From DASZVB01 sp036272055 (GTDB lineage Bacteria > Myxococcota_A > Polyangia > Polyangiales > Polyangiaceae), in the NCBI GenBank assembly GCA_036272055.1, contig DATAZL010000032.1, positions 1 to 64,000 on the forward strand: a DNA stretch of 64,000 nt, written 5' to 3'. The notes beneath the pieces are model-generated. The model searched no databases, was not told the origin of the DNA, and saw only the letters and a list, made by a program, of their open reading frames with translations. The position numbers and the translations under genes were made by a program. Position 1 is the stretch's first letter; each line of letters opens with the position of its first letter. Positions 1-8,120 of this stretch are shown here, in pieces.

Positions 1-412
1 CGACGATCGCTCGACATCCGCCGATATCCTGTAACTGCGATAACGTCAGCCGACGCAAGCGCTCCAACTTGTGAACGATGGCCGGCAGGCGTTTCGTACG
101 CTGCGCAACCATCGCCTTCGGGTCCACTGCACGAGCCTTCCTTCGCAGAGTGGCTTGGAAGGTATTCAAGGGAAAGGCGTGACACGAACGCCAGTTGTTC
201 GTTATCTCGACCGCTCGGTCATAGTCTTCTTCCGACGGGTTGTGCGCGATGAGAACCTCACCCGCATGATCCACTTCAGCGTGCTTGAACTTGAGCTTGG
301 CCCAGGCCATTCCTTCCAGCGTATCCGGCCGTGCGGACGGATGAAAGGTGTTCGCCCGCGGGAGTGCGATCCCGCCAGAGGCGCGATTTTGCTCTCGGAA
401 TAGAATTTCCAC
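1..412 (-). CDS. RelA/SpoT-domain protein, N-terminal part, runs off the left edge
   Basis: The minus strand reads without a stop from a GTG at 412 to the window edge. An alternative ATG lies at 310, starting MAWAKLKFKH. From there the protein contains NNWRSCHAFPLNTFQ, then LRRKARAVDP, VAQRTKRLP and LSQLQDIGGCRAIV. This succession is characteristic of stand-alone RelA/SpoT (ppGpp synthetase-like) proteins, some of which act as toxSAS toxins in phage defence. Only the region up to the start of the synthetase fold is present, so catalytic residues cannot be checked. A possible RBS (AGGTGA) sits just before the GTG. The DNA looks less GC-rich than the adjacent tail genes, which suggests cargo acquired separately. 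The family call is firm; a toxin role is inference. Confidence 0.75.
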   Translation of the reverse strand, partial: MEILFREQNRASGGIALPRANTFHPSARPDTLEGMAWAKLKFKHAEVDHAGEVLIAHNPSEEDYDRAVEITNNWRSCHAFPLNTFQATLRRKARAVDPKAMVAQRTKRLPAIVHKLERLRRLTLSQLQDIGGCRAIV

Positions 413-454
413 GACTCACCTATCTTCCTACGTTGCGGCGGCGGCGGCCATTTT

Positions 455-580
455 TCACGCTTCCCACGCCTCTCTCGCCCGCGCGAGCGCCGCTTCTCTC
501 GCCGCCCACCGGGCAAGCGCCCAATCGCCGCGCCAGACGGCGCCGATGACGCTCACGACGTAGACCGCGGCCGGCCTCAC
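455..580 (-). CDS. Small putative membrane protein of the phage element (41 aa)
   Basis: A GTG at 580 overlaps the stop codon of the preceding gene in a GTGA junction, which is the main reason to call it. The product begins VRPAAVYVVSVIGAVW, giving one short hydrophobic segment near the N terminus, followed by an Ala/Arg-rich amphipathic tail (ALARWAAREAALARAREAW). Its position behind the tape measure gene would fit a small tail-associated or membrane-active protein, but no family is recognised. It is short and could be spurious. About 40 bases separate it from the RelA/SpoT-type gene. Confidence 0.4.
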   Translation of the reverse strand: MRPAAVYVVSVIGAVWRGDWALARWAAREAALARAREAWEA

Positions 581-819
581 GGCTCGTCCTTCCCGAACCG
601 CTCGAGGACTCCGATGAGCGTGGGCCGCACCGCTACAACCCACATGATCGATATGTGCGAACCGCAGTAGCTCGCGCGCCCGACGTCGACCGTCCCCGCG
701 TCGAGCGCCGCGCGCAGCTCCTTCTCGGGAAGCTCGCGCGGCTCCGTTTCCTCGCGGCCGCAGTGCTCGCAGCGGTAGGTTAGCGAGCTCCTCGCCGTCA
801 CGCCGACCTCGCCGCGCAT
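577..819 (-). CDS. Small Cys-rich phage protein, possible zinc ribbon (80 aa)
   Basis: The ATG at 819 overlaps the tape measure stop codon (TGATG), so the two genes are probably translationally coupled. The product has CEHCG near residue 18 and YCGSH near residue 53, which could form a CxxC...CxxH metal site. A hydrophobic stretch follows (ISIMWVVAVRPTLIGVL). The family is unknown. Its place immediately after the tape measure gene suggests a tail role, which is inference. Confidence 0.55.
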   Translation of the reverse strand: MRGEVGVTARSSLTYRCEHCGREETEPRELPEKELRAALDAGTVDVGRASYCGSHISIMWVVAVRPTLIGVLERFGKDEP

Positions 820-2933
820 CAGAAGCCTCCCGTCGGCGCCGTCTTGAGCTTCACGTTGCTCGCGCCGCCCTTGCGACGATCGACAGTGGCGTGGCGACCC
901 GGATCGTTGATGTTCACGTCCACCGTCTCGCGGTACGTCGAGCTCATCTCGCTCAGGTGCCGCTCGATCCCCGCGTTCCGGGAGACGAGCATCGGCTCGC
1001 GGCCGCTCGATGCGGCGTCGGCCTCGGCCTGCTGATTCGCGAAGGTGCTCGAGTACTTCGACGGGTCGAGCAGAGCCCCCTGCGAGATGATGTCGTCGGC
1101 CGTGCTGAAGAACCCGGGCCCGCCGGTCTCTTTCTTGAGCTTCCCGAGCTGGTCCCATGCCGCGTAGAGCGCACCGACGGCTGCCGCAGCGGCGCCGAGC
1201 GTCACGAGGAGGGGCGTCATCGACGCTTCAGCCGCTACCGTCGCCGCCGCGGCGCCCTCGGTCGCCGTAGCGAGGCCAGCCATCGCGGCGGTCCCCGTCA
1301 CCGCCGCAGCGCTCTCCGCGACTTGTGCGACGGTCTCCGTGGTCGTCGCTGCGGCGTTCGCGCCGGCTGCGAGGGTGGCCGCCTCGGTGGCCGCCGTGTT
1401 GAGGCCGAGCAGGCTCGCGCCGAGGCCGACGACGGTGTTGTAGGCGGTCGTGGCGGTCGTGCGCGCCCACGTCGCGGCGGTGCTCACGATGGCCACCGTG
1501 GTGCTGCCTTCGGAGGCGGCGGTGAGCCACGCCGTGGCAGCGCTCGCGCCCCTGACGGCGAGCGAGAAGCCCTTCGTCGCGAGCGTCGCCGCGCCCATGA
1601 CCAGCTGTGCGCCCTCGACGGCGAGTGAGACTCCCTTCACCGCGACGGCGAACAAGACATAGCCGCCGATGCCTTCGGCGATGCGCGTGCCCCACTTCTC
1701 GATGTCGGGGAGGTTCTTCGCGATCTTGCCGATCGTGTCCTCGACCTTCTGCACGATGAGACCTTGGTTCGCCGATACCCATGCGTTCGTCTTGTCGACG
1801 ACGCCCTTCAAGGGACCGCTCTCGAGATTGAAGAGCTTCACCTTGACCACTTCGATCGTCGATCCGAGCAGCTTCCACGAGCCCTCGACGGTGTCCATTC
1901 GCTTCTCGGCGACGGAGTGCGCGTAGCCGTCCACCTTCTGCAGCTGCTCGACGAGCTTCTGGAACTCTCCCGTCTTCGCCATGTCGGAGAGCGAGAACGC
2001 CGCCTTGTCGCCGCGGAGCCCGACGAGCTCGGCGAGGAACGCCATGCGTTTCATGTTGCCGCCGGCCTTGTCGCCCGCCTTCACGAACTGGCCGAGCACG
2101 TCCTCGAACGGAAGCATGTTTCCCTTCGCGTCCTGGAAGCTGATGCCCATGGCGGTCATCTGCTGCTGTGCGTCCTTGGACGGCTTCGTGATCTTCGCCA
2201 GCATGGTGGCGAACGCGGTGCCCGCCGTGCTCGCGTCAATGCCCATCTTCTGCATCAGGCCGACGCCGGCGGCGGTCTGCTCGAGCGACACACCGAGCGC
2301 CTTCGCGGTGGGCGCAGCGTTTGCCAGCGCGAGCCCCATGTCGGTGATCTTCGCGCCGCTCTTTTCCGCGGAGAACGCGAGCACGTCGGCCACGTGCGAC
2401 GCCTGCGAAGCCTCGAGACCGAAGCCGCGGATCGCGCTACCAACGACAGAGGACACTTCCGCCATCCCCTCACCGGATGCGGCGATCGCGTCGAGGACGC
2501 CGGGGATACCTTGAAGGATCTCTCCTGCGTCGAAGCCTTTCCGGGCCATCCCTTCCATCGCTTCGGCCACCTGGGTGGCGGAGAACTGCGTCGTGACGCC
2601 GAGACTCATTGCCGCTTTTTCGAGGTCGCCGATCTGCCCGCGACTCTTCCCCATCACAGCGCCGACGTTCGTGATCGACTGCTCGAAGTCGGCACCGGTT
2701 TTGATGATGTCGAGCAGGCCAGCGCCGACCACGCCGCCCACTGCAGCGCCCGCGACGGCAGCCGTCTTCAGTCCGTCGAGTACCTTGCTGTTGAAGGCGT
2801 TCACTTTGCCGAGGCCGCTGTTCAGCTTGCCCAGCATCTTGTCGGTGTTCTTCGTGATGCCGCCGATGACGCTCGAGTAATTATCGACCGCCTTGAAGGC
2901 CGCCTCGACGCTGAATCTTCCACTTCCGGACAT
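819..2933 (-). CDS. Phage tail tape measure protein (704 aa)
   Basis: Tape measure proteins set tail length and take part in DNA passage. The N-terminal 350 residues follow the usual pattern: an early hydrophobic stretch (AAVAGAAVGGVVGAGLL), then FEQSITNVGAVMGKS, TTQFSATQVAEAMEGMARKG and LEQTAAGVGLMQKMGID, matching the conserved core of the family. The C-terminal half (about residues 430-600) is a long Ala/Thr/Val-rich region with several membrane-like stretches. The ATG at 2933 is chosen because it overlaps the stop codon of the preceding gene (TGATG) and the homology starts soon after. The gene is on the short side for long-tailed phages. Confidence 0.88.
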   Translation of the reverse strand: MSGSGRFSVEAAFKAVDNYSSVIGGITKNTDKMLGKLNSGLGKVNAFNSKVLDGLKTAAVAGAAVGGVVGAGLLDIIKTGADFEQSITNVGAVMGKSRGQIGDLEKAAMSLGVTTQFSATQVAEAMEGMARKGFDAGEILQGIPGVLDAIAASGEGMAEVSSVVGSAIRGFGLEASQASHVADVLAFSAEKSGAKITDMGLALANAAPTAKALGVSLEQTAAGVGLMQKMGIDASTAGTAFATMLAKITKPSKDAQQQMTAMGISFQDAKGNMLPFEDVLGQFVKAGDKAGGNMKRMAFLAELVGLRGDKAAFSLSDMAKTGEFQKLVEQLQKVDGYAHSVAEKRMDTVEGSWKLLGSTIEVVKVKLFNLESGPLKGVVDKTNAWVSANQGLIVQKVEDTIGKIAKNLPDIEKWGTRIAEGIGGYVLFAVAVKGVSLAVEGAQLVMGAATLATKGFSLAVRGASAATAWLTAASEGSTTVAIVSTAATWARTTATTAYNTVVGLGASLLGLNTAATEAATLAAGANAAATTTETVAQVAESAAAVTGTAAMAGLATATEGAAAATVAAEASMTPLLVTLGAAAAAVGALYAAWDQLGKLKKETGGPGFFSTADDIISQGALLDPSKYSSTFANQQAEADAASSGREPMLVSRNAGIERHLSEMSSTYRETVDVNINDPGRHATVDRRKGGASNVKLKTAPTGGF

Positions 2934-3280
2934 CACGCGTCTCCCTTGCTCATTCGGATCTGTCGGATCGTCTCTGCGAGTGCGTCGATAGGGCCGAGCT
3001 GCACCATGTGAGGGCTGGCGGTCCACACGAACAGCCCGGCCGCCGGCGCGCGCTTCACTGCCTGCTTGAGTTGCTCAGCGTTCTTGCTGAAGCGCTTCGC
3101 GTTCAGCACCCAGAATGGGCGCGGCGCGAGCATCGCTACGGACGTCGGCTGTTTCGTCGCGTCGATGACGGCGAGCAAGCTTCCGAGCGCGCGTCCGTCG
3201 CGTCGAGCTTCTTCGCTCCAGCGCTCGACAGCGAAGACGGCCTCGCCGTACGTCGCGAAGGTTTCGTTGTGCATCATCAT
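2933..3280 (-). CDS. Phage protein of unknown function before the tape measure gene (115 aa)
   Basis: The start is the first ATG of an ATGATGATG run at 3280, with AAGGA seven bases upstream. The protein begins MMMHNETFATYGEAVFAVERW and has a Trp/Phe-rich centre (RPFWVLNAKRF) without signal peptide or membrane segment. Its position directly upstream of the tape measure gene is where tail assembly chaperones usually lie, so such a role is possible, but no motif supports it. It overlaps both neighbours by a few bases. Confidence 0.6.
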   Translation of the reverse strand: MMMHNETFATYGEAVFAVERWSEEARRDGRALGSLLAVIDATKQPTSVAMLAPRPFWVLNAKRFSKNAEQLKQAVKRAPAAGLFVWTASPHMVQLGPIDALAETIRQIRMSKGDA

Positions 3281-3462
3281 CGCTCGGTCCTTTCGAGGCT
3301 TCCGTCGAGCCACCGGTCGACGTCGAAGTAGAACGCCCGCTCGCTGCCGCGCTGCCCGCGGCGGAGCTGCTCTTCTGCGATGAGCCGAGCTCGCGCGTCG
3401 AGGCGCAGCACGACCGACGCCGGCGCGCTGACTTCGTCGGGAAGCTGGGGGCGGTGCGTCAT
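3277..3462 (-). CDS. Small phage protein of unknown function (61 aa)
   Basis: The ATG at 3462 has GGAGG five bases upstream and overlaps the previous stop codon (ATGA). The product (MTHRPQLPDE at the start, FDVDRWLDGSLERTER at the end) is charged and soluble, with an Arg-rich helix in the middle. No family is recognised. A clear RBS and tight coupling on both sides make it likely to be real. Confidence 0.6.
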   Translation of the reverse strand: MTHRPQLPDEVSAPASVVLRLDARARLIAEEQLRRGQRGSERAFYFDVDRWLDGSLERTER

Positions 3463-4361
3463 GAGAACCTCCTGACGCTGAGCTCGCCCGCGACGGTCAC
3501 CGCGACGCTGCTGGCGTTCAGGAGCTCGATCCCCGTGGTAACCGTCGTCGACGGAAAGAAAACCTCCCAGCCGACGGCGACGCTCGGATCTGCTGATTGC
3601 CGGATCGCTGTCACGATGGATTCGGAGCCATCGATGACGAGGCCGAGCTGCATCGTCAGCGGGTTCGCTGTCGACGTGGACTTGAGACTGCCCCAGGCTC
3701 GAATCCCGTAAGTCCCCGACGCGGGGACGCTCAACACGTTGCCGGTGAGGGTGTAGCCGCTCACGAGCAAGGGGATCGTTCTCGTGAGATTTAGCGGAAC
3801 CGGCGCGGCGGCGGAGACTGACGATTGGATAATCACGAACGCTTCGGTGATGGCCTGCTTCGTCCAGAAGTTCTGCTCGTCGATCCGATGCTGGACGGTC
3901 GCGCGAAGCGTCGCGAGCGGCCCGGCGAGCGCGCTGCCGGCAACCGCGAGTAGGAGCGCGGCGTCGCTCGAGAGCTGCGGGTCTCGATAGGAGCTGGGGA
4001 TCTCCAGCGATCCTTTGAAGGGTATGTACGGCCCTCCCCACCGTCGCACTCTGCGCCATCCCAGGTACGCCCACGCCGAGACGAGCGCGCCGCGAGCACT
4101 CGGGACCTCCTTGCCGATGGGCCTGTTGCTCGAGTCGACCGCATCGACGTTCGGCAAGTCGGTCGTGACGTCGAAGTTGTTGTACGGCAGCGCGTCCAGG
4201 ATGGCGAAGTGCCCGCCCTCGGGCTCGCCACCGGCCAGCAGCAGGGCGGAGAACTCACGCGCGAGCAAGAGCCGCGCGACGCCGCAAACGCGGCTGCTGA
4301 TCGTGTCGAAGCCGAGCGAGAGCGTGAGCAGGTCGCGGAAGGTGTTGTCGTCGAATGCCAT
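3459..4361 (-). CDS. Phage structural protein with C-terminal beta-rich domain (300 aa)
   Basis: The first 170 residues are mixed alpha/beta and unrecognised. From about residue 195 the sequence becomes strand-rich with regular Thr/Ser/Gly spacing (VSGYTLTGNVLSVPASGTYG, then LTMQLGLVIDG, then VTVAGELSVRRFS at the very end). That resembles the C1q/TNF-like jelly rolls of phage tail or decoration proteins. Position two genes before the tape measure gene fits a tail or head-tail structural protein. The specific role is not established. Confidence 0.55.
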   Translation of the reverse strand: MAFDDNTFRDLLTLSLGFDTISSRVCGVARLLLAREFSALLLAGGEPEGGHFAILDALPYNNFDVTTDLPNVDAVDSSNRPIGKEVPSARGALVSAWAYLGWRRVRRWGGPYIPFKGSLEIPSSYRDPQLSSDAALLLAVAGSALAGPLATLRATVQHRIDEQNFWTKQAITEAFVIIQSSVSAAAPVPLNLTRTIPLLVSGYTLTGNVLSVPASGTYGIRAWGSLKSTSTANPLTMQLGLVIDGSESIVTAIRQSADPSVAVGWEVFFPSTTVTTGIELLNASSVAVTVAGELSVRRFS

Positions 4362-4555
4362 GAGAGTCTTTCGTGTGGAGAGAGGCCGCCGCGCTCACCC
4401 CGACGTGCCTGAATCGGGGGAGCGAAGAGGTGCGTTTTCGCCAGCGCGCGCAGCAAAGAACGAACGCAGCGCGCTGCCAGGTGCGACGACGTCCGCACCT
4501 TCCCAGCCATGAAACCAAACCAGGGGCGAAAATCTGAATCGTGCCGGGCTCAGAA
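4362..4555. other. Non-coding gap in the phage element
   Basis: No frame here has convincing coding character. The segment separates the HTH gene from the structural gene and probably holds the leader of the latter. No clear terminator or promoter could be recognised. Confidence 0.4.
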
Positions 4556-5086
4556 CTACGCGCCGGCGCCGCAGCGAGTGCGGAACACGACGGCGTGCGG
4601 ATGGTCGACGTCGATGTCCTCGCCCACCGCCGCCGCAGCGAGGGGGAAATGCTCGACGTCCTCGTCGGCGAGAGGGTGACTCGCGAAGAACGCGAGCGCA
4701 GCCGGGTGCGTCACGTTGAAGCGTCGCCGCTCGACATCGAGCGCTTCGCCGAGCCCGTCGTGCAGCGCGGCGTAGACGTCCTCGGCGCTGCACCCGGCGA
4801 GCTCGGCCATCCCGTCGGGGCCGACGAAGACGTCCTTCTCGGGGTAGCCACGCGGGCTCTCCGGCGCGGTAGGGCGCCCCCGAGCCATCCACGATCGGGT
4901 GACGGGATGGGCGATGTCGACTCGGTCGCGGTGCATTGCCGGCCGGAGCACGCCCCCGGGCGCGCAGGCACGGGAAACGGTGCTCTTGTTGCACCCGCGT
5001 CGGCGGGCCAGGTCCGCCATCGAGACCAGGAGCGGGCGATGCTCGTCGGGGCGCGGTCGGTTCGAACGTGCTGATTTCGTCGTCAT
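4556..5086 (-). CDS. HTH-domain phage protein (176 aa)
   Basis: Residues 20-45 (SMADLARRRGCNKSTVSRAC) read as a helix-turn-helix in which an adaptor-like first helix is followed by a recognition helix. Such N termini occur in Nu1-type small terminase subunits and in MerR/excisionase-like proteins. The remainder is acidic and unrecognised, with AAVGEDIDVDHPHAVVF near the C terminus. The start at 5086 has GAGG about seven bases upstream. It stands alone between two gaps of 190-240 bases, so it may have its own promoter. A small terminase is possible, but no large subunit is visible nearby. Confidence 0.55.
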   Translation of the reverse strand: MTTKSARSNRPRPDEHRPLLVSMADLARRRGCNKSTVSRACAPGGVLRPAMHRDRVDIAHPVTRSWMARGRPTAPESPRGYPEKDVFVGPDGMAELAGCSAEDVYAALHDGLGEALDVERRRFNVTHPAALAFFASHPLADEDVEHFPLAAAAVGEDIDVDHPHAVVFRTRCGAGA

Positions 5087-5324
5087 CTCGGGACCTCGTC
5101 GGATCGCCGTCGGAAAGGGGTGCATGTAGGCGCCTTGGCGCCATCGGTTGCGGCGTTGCGGGGCGTGGACGCAACTCCGATCGAAAAGGTCGATGTTGCG
5201 AAAGGGAGGCGGTGGCGAATCTAAACCGCCTACCGGTGCCGGTTGCTCCACAGTACCTTCGCAATTCAGCATGAAAACAGGCCTTTCGTGAATCGACGAA
5301 GTGCCTTGTCCCCCCTCGCCGCGC
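5087..5324. other. Non-coding gap in the phage element
   Basis: No coding frame is convincing here. The segment lies upstream of the HTH gene at 4556-5086 and probably contains its promoter and leader. The AT content is slightly raised around 5265-5290, but no consensus promoter can be called with confidence. Confidence 0.4.
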
Positions 5325-5678
5325 TCACGCCGCGCTCGGCGGCTCCGAGAGCCCGTACGCTTCGAGGACGGCGCCACGTCGCACGTAGTCCTCGAGCACC
5401 TTCCACGGCGGACGATCCACGGTGACGCAGTTCACGTCGTCCTCGTACGCGATGCGTGCGAAGTCCTCCGCCTTCACCTCGTCACCGGGCTCGAGCTTGC
5501 GACCGTCCTTGGTCGTGATGCTCTGACCCGGCGCAACCGCATAGCGGATGCCACGACGCTGCTGCTCGGCGCGTGCGCGCTCGCACTCCTCCGCGTGCTT
5601 CCGCTGGGTGTCAGCATCGCCGAAGACCGTGGAGTAAGCGGCACGCAGGTTGACTCTTTGATACGTCATGGCGCTCAC
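5325..5678 (-). CDS. Phage protein of unknown function (117 aa)
   Basis: The GTG at 5678 overlaps the upstream stop codon (GTGA); an internal ATG at 5669 is the alternative. The product is soluble, with a Lys/Arg/Glu-rich helix and then SITTKDGRKLEPGDEVKAED, a small beta-barrel-like segment. No family is recognised. Coupling to the scaffold-like gene suggests a head or connector role, by position only. Confidence 0.55.
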   Translation of the reverse strand: MSAMTYQRVNLRAAYSTVFGDADTQRKHAEECERARAEQQRRGIRYAVAPGQSITTKDGRKLEPGDEVKAEDFARIAYEDDVNCVTVDRPPWKVLEDYVRRGAVLEAYGLSEPPSAA

Positions 5679-6169
5679 TCCCCGGTGCCCCGCGGGCTCC
5701 TCGACAAGAACAGGTCGACGCCCGCGGCGGCGGCGTCCTCTGGCGTGGCGTACCCCTTCCGCTCGGCCATCAGCTGATCCGCGACCTTCTCCCCCAAGTC
5801 GCGAGCGTCTTCGGTGTGGCCCTCACGCGCCAAGTACGCATCGATGCCTCTCGACACGGCGTCTTCGCGCGAAGACCTCTCACCTTTGCCGCGTGTGCCA
5901 CTCGCCATCGCGATGCGCGCAGCGGGCATCAGGCCGTGCTCGTTGATGAACCCTTCGAACTCCGCGTACTTCTTCTGCTCGCCGGCAACGCGAAGGTACC
6001 TGTCCATCGATTCCGTGAGCGACGAGCCCTTTCGGATCTCTTCGTTGGCGACGGCGGGAGCATCGAGGACCGTGCCCATCGACAGGTGCATCAGCACTCT
6101 CTTGCGCTCCTCGAGCGCGAGCTCAGCGGCGGCCTGTGGATGCTGCTTCTTGAACTGTTCGGCGTTCAT
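5675..6169 (-). CDS. Scaffold-like phage protein (164 aa)
   Basis: The N terminus (MNAEQFKKQHPQAAAELALE, then RKRVLMHLSMGTVLDAPAVA) resembles the end of Mu-like protease/scaffold proteins, where a KxxHP...E..RxR motif precedes the capsid scaffold helix. The rest is helical, charged and free of cysteine, as expected for scaffolds. No protease domain is attached, so it would be a scaffold alone. The call rests on short local similarity and should be treated as tentative. Confidence 0.45.
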   Translation of the reverse strand: MNAEQFKKQHPQAAAELALEERKRVLMHLSMGTVLDAPAVANEEIRKGSSLTESMDRYLRVAGEQKKYAEFEGFINEHGLMPAARIAMASGTRGKGERSSREDAVSRGIDAYLAREGHTEDARDLGEKVADQLMAERKGYATPEDAAAAGVDLFLSRSPRGTGE

Positions 6170-6193
6170 TTCTGGAATTCCTTTCGCCGCCGC

Positions 6194-6892
6194 TCAGAGG
6201 CGAGTCGGCCTGGGGTTGAAGATTTCTGCGACGAGCTCACGGCGCGGATCGTTGAATTCGATCTTCGTCGCGAGCGCCTCGCCCACGAGGGTCGGCCCGT
6301 CGGCGAAGTGCACGTGAGCACCCTCTCGGGTGTGAACCGCGTTGCCGACAATGACGGAGTTCGATGGCTCAATGCCGAGGCCCGTCATCGCGTCGCGAAG
6401 GTCGCTCGCCTTGGCCTCGAAGATCCTGGCGAGCTGACGACGACGGAGGCGAACGTCCGCGAGGCGCATGATGAGCTCGGCCTCCTCGTTCGCGAGCGGT
6501 GTGGCTGCAGCGCGGACGGCTTCGAACGAGAGCTCGGCTTCGAGCACTTTACGGCGCTGCTCGTCGGCCAGCTTATGCGAGGCCTTCTTCGCGTCCTCGG
6601 CGCGCGCAAGACGAACCTCGGCGCGCCCGACGTCCTCGGCTACGTCCTCAGCCTCGATGCGCGCGTTCCTGAGCGCGGTCTTGCTCACCTCGTCGCCGAG
6701 CTCGTAGTAGCGAGCCCGCGCGGTCTCGACCGTTGCAAGCTTGGCCTCGTGAGCCTCGCGCGCAACGGCGAGATCGTTCGTACGGGCGGCGACGTCGGCA
6801 GCACGGGCCTCGATGTCGTTCGCCGCGGACGTCGTCGACTCGGGCTCGACAACCTGCGTCGCTTTCGTTGCTCCTCTAAACGGGTTCTTCAT
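6194..6892 (-). CDS. Coiled-coil phage protein (232 aa)
   Basis: Residues 25-165 are an almost uninterrupted run of Ala/Glu/Arg-rich heptads (for example RTNDLAVAREAHEAKLATVE), so a long coiled coil is expected. The last 60 residues are beta-like (SNSVIVGNAVHTREGAHVHF). No signal peptide or membrane segment is present. Its place before the scaffold-like gene suggests a morphogenetic role; no named family can be assigned. Confidence 0.55.
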   Translation of the reverse strand: MKNPFRGATKATQVVEPESTTSAANDIEARAADVAARTNDLAVAREAHEAKLATVETARARYYELGDEVSKTALRNARIEAEDVAEDVGRAEVRLARAEDAKKASHKLADEQRRKVLEAELSFEAVRAAATPLANEEAELIMRLADVRLRRRQLARIFEAKASDLRDAMTGLGIEPSNSVIVGNAVHTREGAHVHFADGPTLVGEALATKIEFNDPRRELVAEIFNPRPTRL

Positions 6893-6911
6893 ATGCCTTG
6901 TGTCTCTTTCT

Positions 6912-6926
6912 GCCGGCCTTGCCGGC
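6912..6926. other. Hairpin GCCGGC-CTT-GCCGGC
   Basis: A perfect 6-bp inverted repeat with a 3-base loop lies just upstream of the coiled-coil gene, in the 150-base gap 6,893-7,045. It has no T-tract, so it may be a weak or factor-assisted terminator for the early genes on the minus strand, or a processing site. Confidence 0.3.
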
Positions 6927-7045
6927 GGTGAAGGTGGGGCGGCATCGACTTGAACGATGCTCGACGCTCAGCGGTGAAAAGGACGAAACGCCGCGAGAAT
7001 CTGTCCAGGTGTCGGCGCATGCTCCGACCGCCCCGTAAAATCTGA

Positions 7046-7297
7046 TCAGGCCGACGGCGGTCGCGTCGGCGAGTAGCGCCGGAGTGCTCGCGCCAAGTAG
7101 ATCCGCGCGCAGAGCTCGTCGGCCTTGGCCATCTCGCTACCCACGGCGACGTACTCCGCCGGCTCTTCCGTCCCCGCCGGTACCATCTCGACGACGAGCC
7201 CCGGCTTTCGCGGTGTCGGCGGCTCGAGCGCCTCGGCTGCGCCCATGAGCGCGCGGGCCAGCAGACGGAGCCATGCAGCGATGCGACGGACGTTCAT
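7046..7297 (-). CDS. Small phage protein of unknown function (83 aa)
   Basis: The ATG at 7297 has GGAGG upstream (minus strand reads cggaggtgcacg before the ATG) and overlaps the preceding stop codon. The N terminus is helical and basic (MNVRRIAAWLRLLARALMG), followed by a Pro-rich link and a second helix. It might associate with membranes, but the stretch is short and amphipathic. No family is recognised. Confidence 0.5.
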   Translation of the reverse strand: MNVRRIAAWLRLLARALMGAAEALEPPTPRKPGLVVEMVPAGTEEPAEYVAVGSEMAKADELCARIYLARALRRYSPTRPPSA

Positions 7298-7650
7298 CGT
7301 GCACCTCCGACGGCCGCGACGTCTGCGTCCGACGCGAACACACGCGCGTGAGGCGTCGGCGCCACGCCGCTCACTGAAGCCGCATGGCCCCAATACGGCA
7401 CGCGGCGTCCGAGCAACCTCGAGCCGTCGTGGCTGCGGACATTGACGCTCGCCTGGTCCGCCGTGAGCTTGTCGCCGTACTCGGCGAAGAAGCGCCACGT
7501 CTTGCCGTCATCCGAGGACACCTCGACGGCGTAGAGCTCGATGGTCAGGTCGGGGTTCGGCTGCGCGTCGGCGCGGCGTCGCGCCTGCTTCGCGCGGCGG
7601 TCCCGTCGCCGCTCGGCGTCGCTCTTGGTTCGTGGGGGTCCGGAGACCAA
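7294..7650 (-). CDS. Phage protein of unknown function (118 aa)
   Basis: Translation probably starts at a TTG at 7650. A very basic N terminus (ERRRDRRAKQARRRADAQ) leads into a beta-rich domain (LTIELYAVEVSSDDGKTWRF). The start is uncertain because no strong RBS is visible. It overlaps the downstream gene by four bases. Function unknown. Confidence 0.45.
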   Translation of the reverse strand: MVSGPPRTKSDAERRRDRRAKQARRRADAQPNPDLTIELYAVEVSSDDGKTWRFFAEYGDKLTADQASVNVRSHDGSRLLGRRVPYWGHAASVSGVAPTPHARVFASDADVAAVGGAR

Positions 7651-7685
7651 CGCCGCTGGTGCGTGCGCGCTGCGCGCGGCGGCCG

Positions 7686-7892
7686 TCAGGCGGCCTCGCG
7701 GCGCCGCTGCGCCTCGCGGAGAATCGCAATCGTCCCGCTCTGAACAGCGAGCCCGCCTAGGATCGCGGCAACAGTGGTGTGTGAAATGCCGAGCGCGCGA
7801 GCTCCAGCCCGGACGCCGCGTCGCTCGACGACATCGCGTACGAGGGCAACGAGCTCATCTGGAACGCGGGGGTACTTCTGACGGTCTGCCAT
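7686..7892 (-). CDS. Small HTH DNA-binding protein (68 aa)
   Basis: The ATG at 7892 has GGAGG at good spacing. The product, MADRQKYPRVPDELVALVRD onward, contains a clear HTH (GVRAGARALGISHTTVAAIL) near residues 28-47. At this size, and placed beside an inverted-repeat region, it is a candidate regulator of the element's lytic or replication operon. It could be a Cro/repressor equivalent, though it is not close to any familiar repressor. Confidence 0.6.
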   Translation of the reverse strand: MADRQKYPRVPDELVALVRDVVERRGVRAGARALGISHTTVAAILGGLAVQSGTIAILREAQRRREAA

Positions 7893-7977
7893 GTGCTGCC
7901 TCCGCATGTAGGAGCATGCGGGCTCTCCGCGTTTCCGGTCCGGGGGGTACCTTCCCGGATCCGACGGAGGTGTCGTC

Positions 7978-8085
7978 GGTGACGCGAGTGACGCGAGAAC
8001 CTGATCGTGGATACTTCTCACTTGGACATCTCGCGTTGTAAAATATGCGCGCGATCAGAGTGTCGCGTCACTTCCGTCACTGACG
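7978..8085. promoter_or_regulatory. Inverted/direct repeat region upstream of the small HTH gene
   Basis: GTGACGCGA occurs around 7,980-7,997 as a near-tandem pair, and its reverse complement TCGCGTCAC occurs near 8,063-8,072, followed by a related TCCGTCAC. An AT-rich patch (tgtaaaatatg, about 8,036-8,047) lies between. Direct and inverted copies around an AT-rich core are typical of an operator or a replication origin next to a primase gene. The region lies between the primase stop (8121) and the HTH start (7892). Binding is inferred. Confidence 0.4.
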
Positions 8086-8120
8086 ACACGACGCAGTGAG
8101 CTCTGCTGTGCCATCCGCGG

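Noticed and set aside
1764..3011. Long plus-strand open frame opposite the tape measure gene
   Set aside because: It is antisense to a clear tape measure protein and is composed of His/Arg/Asp-rich low-complexity sequence without motifs.
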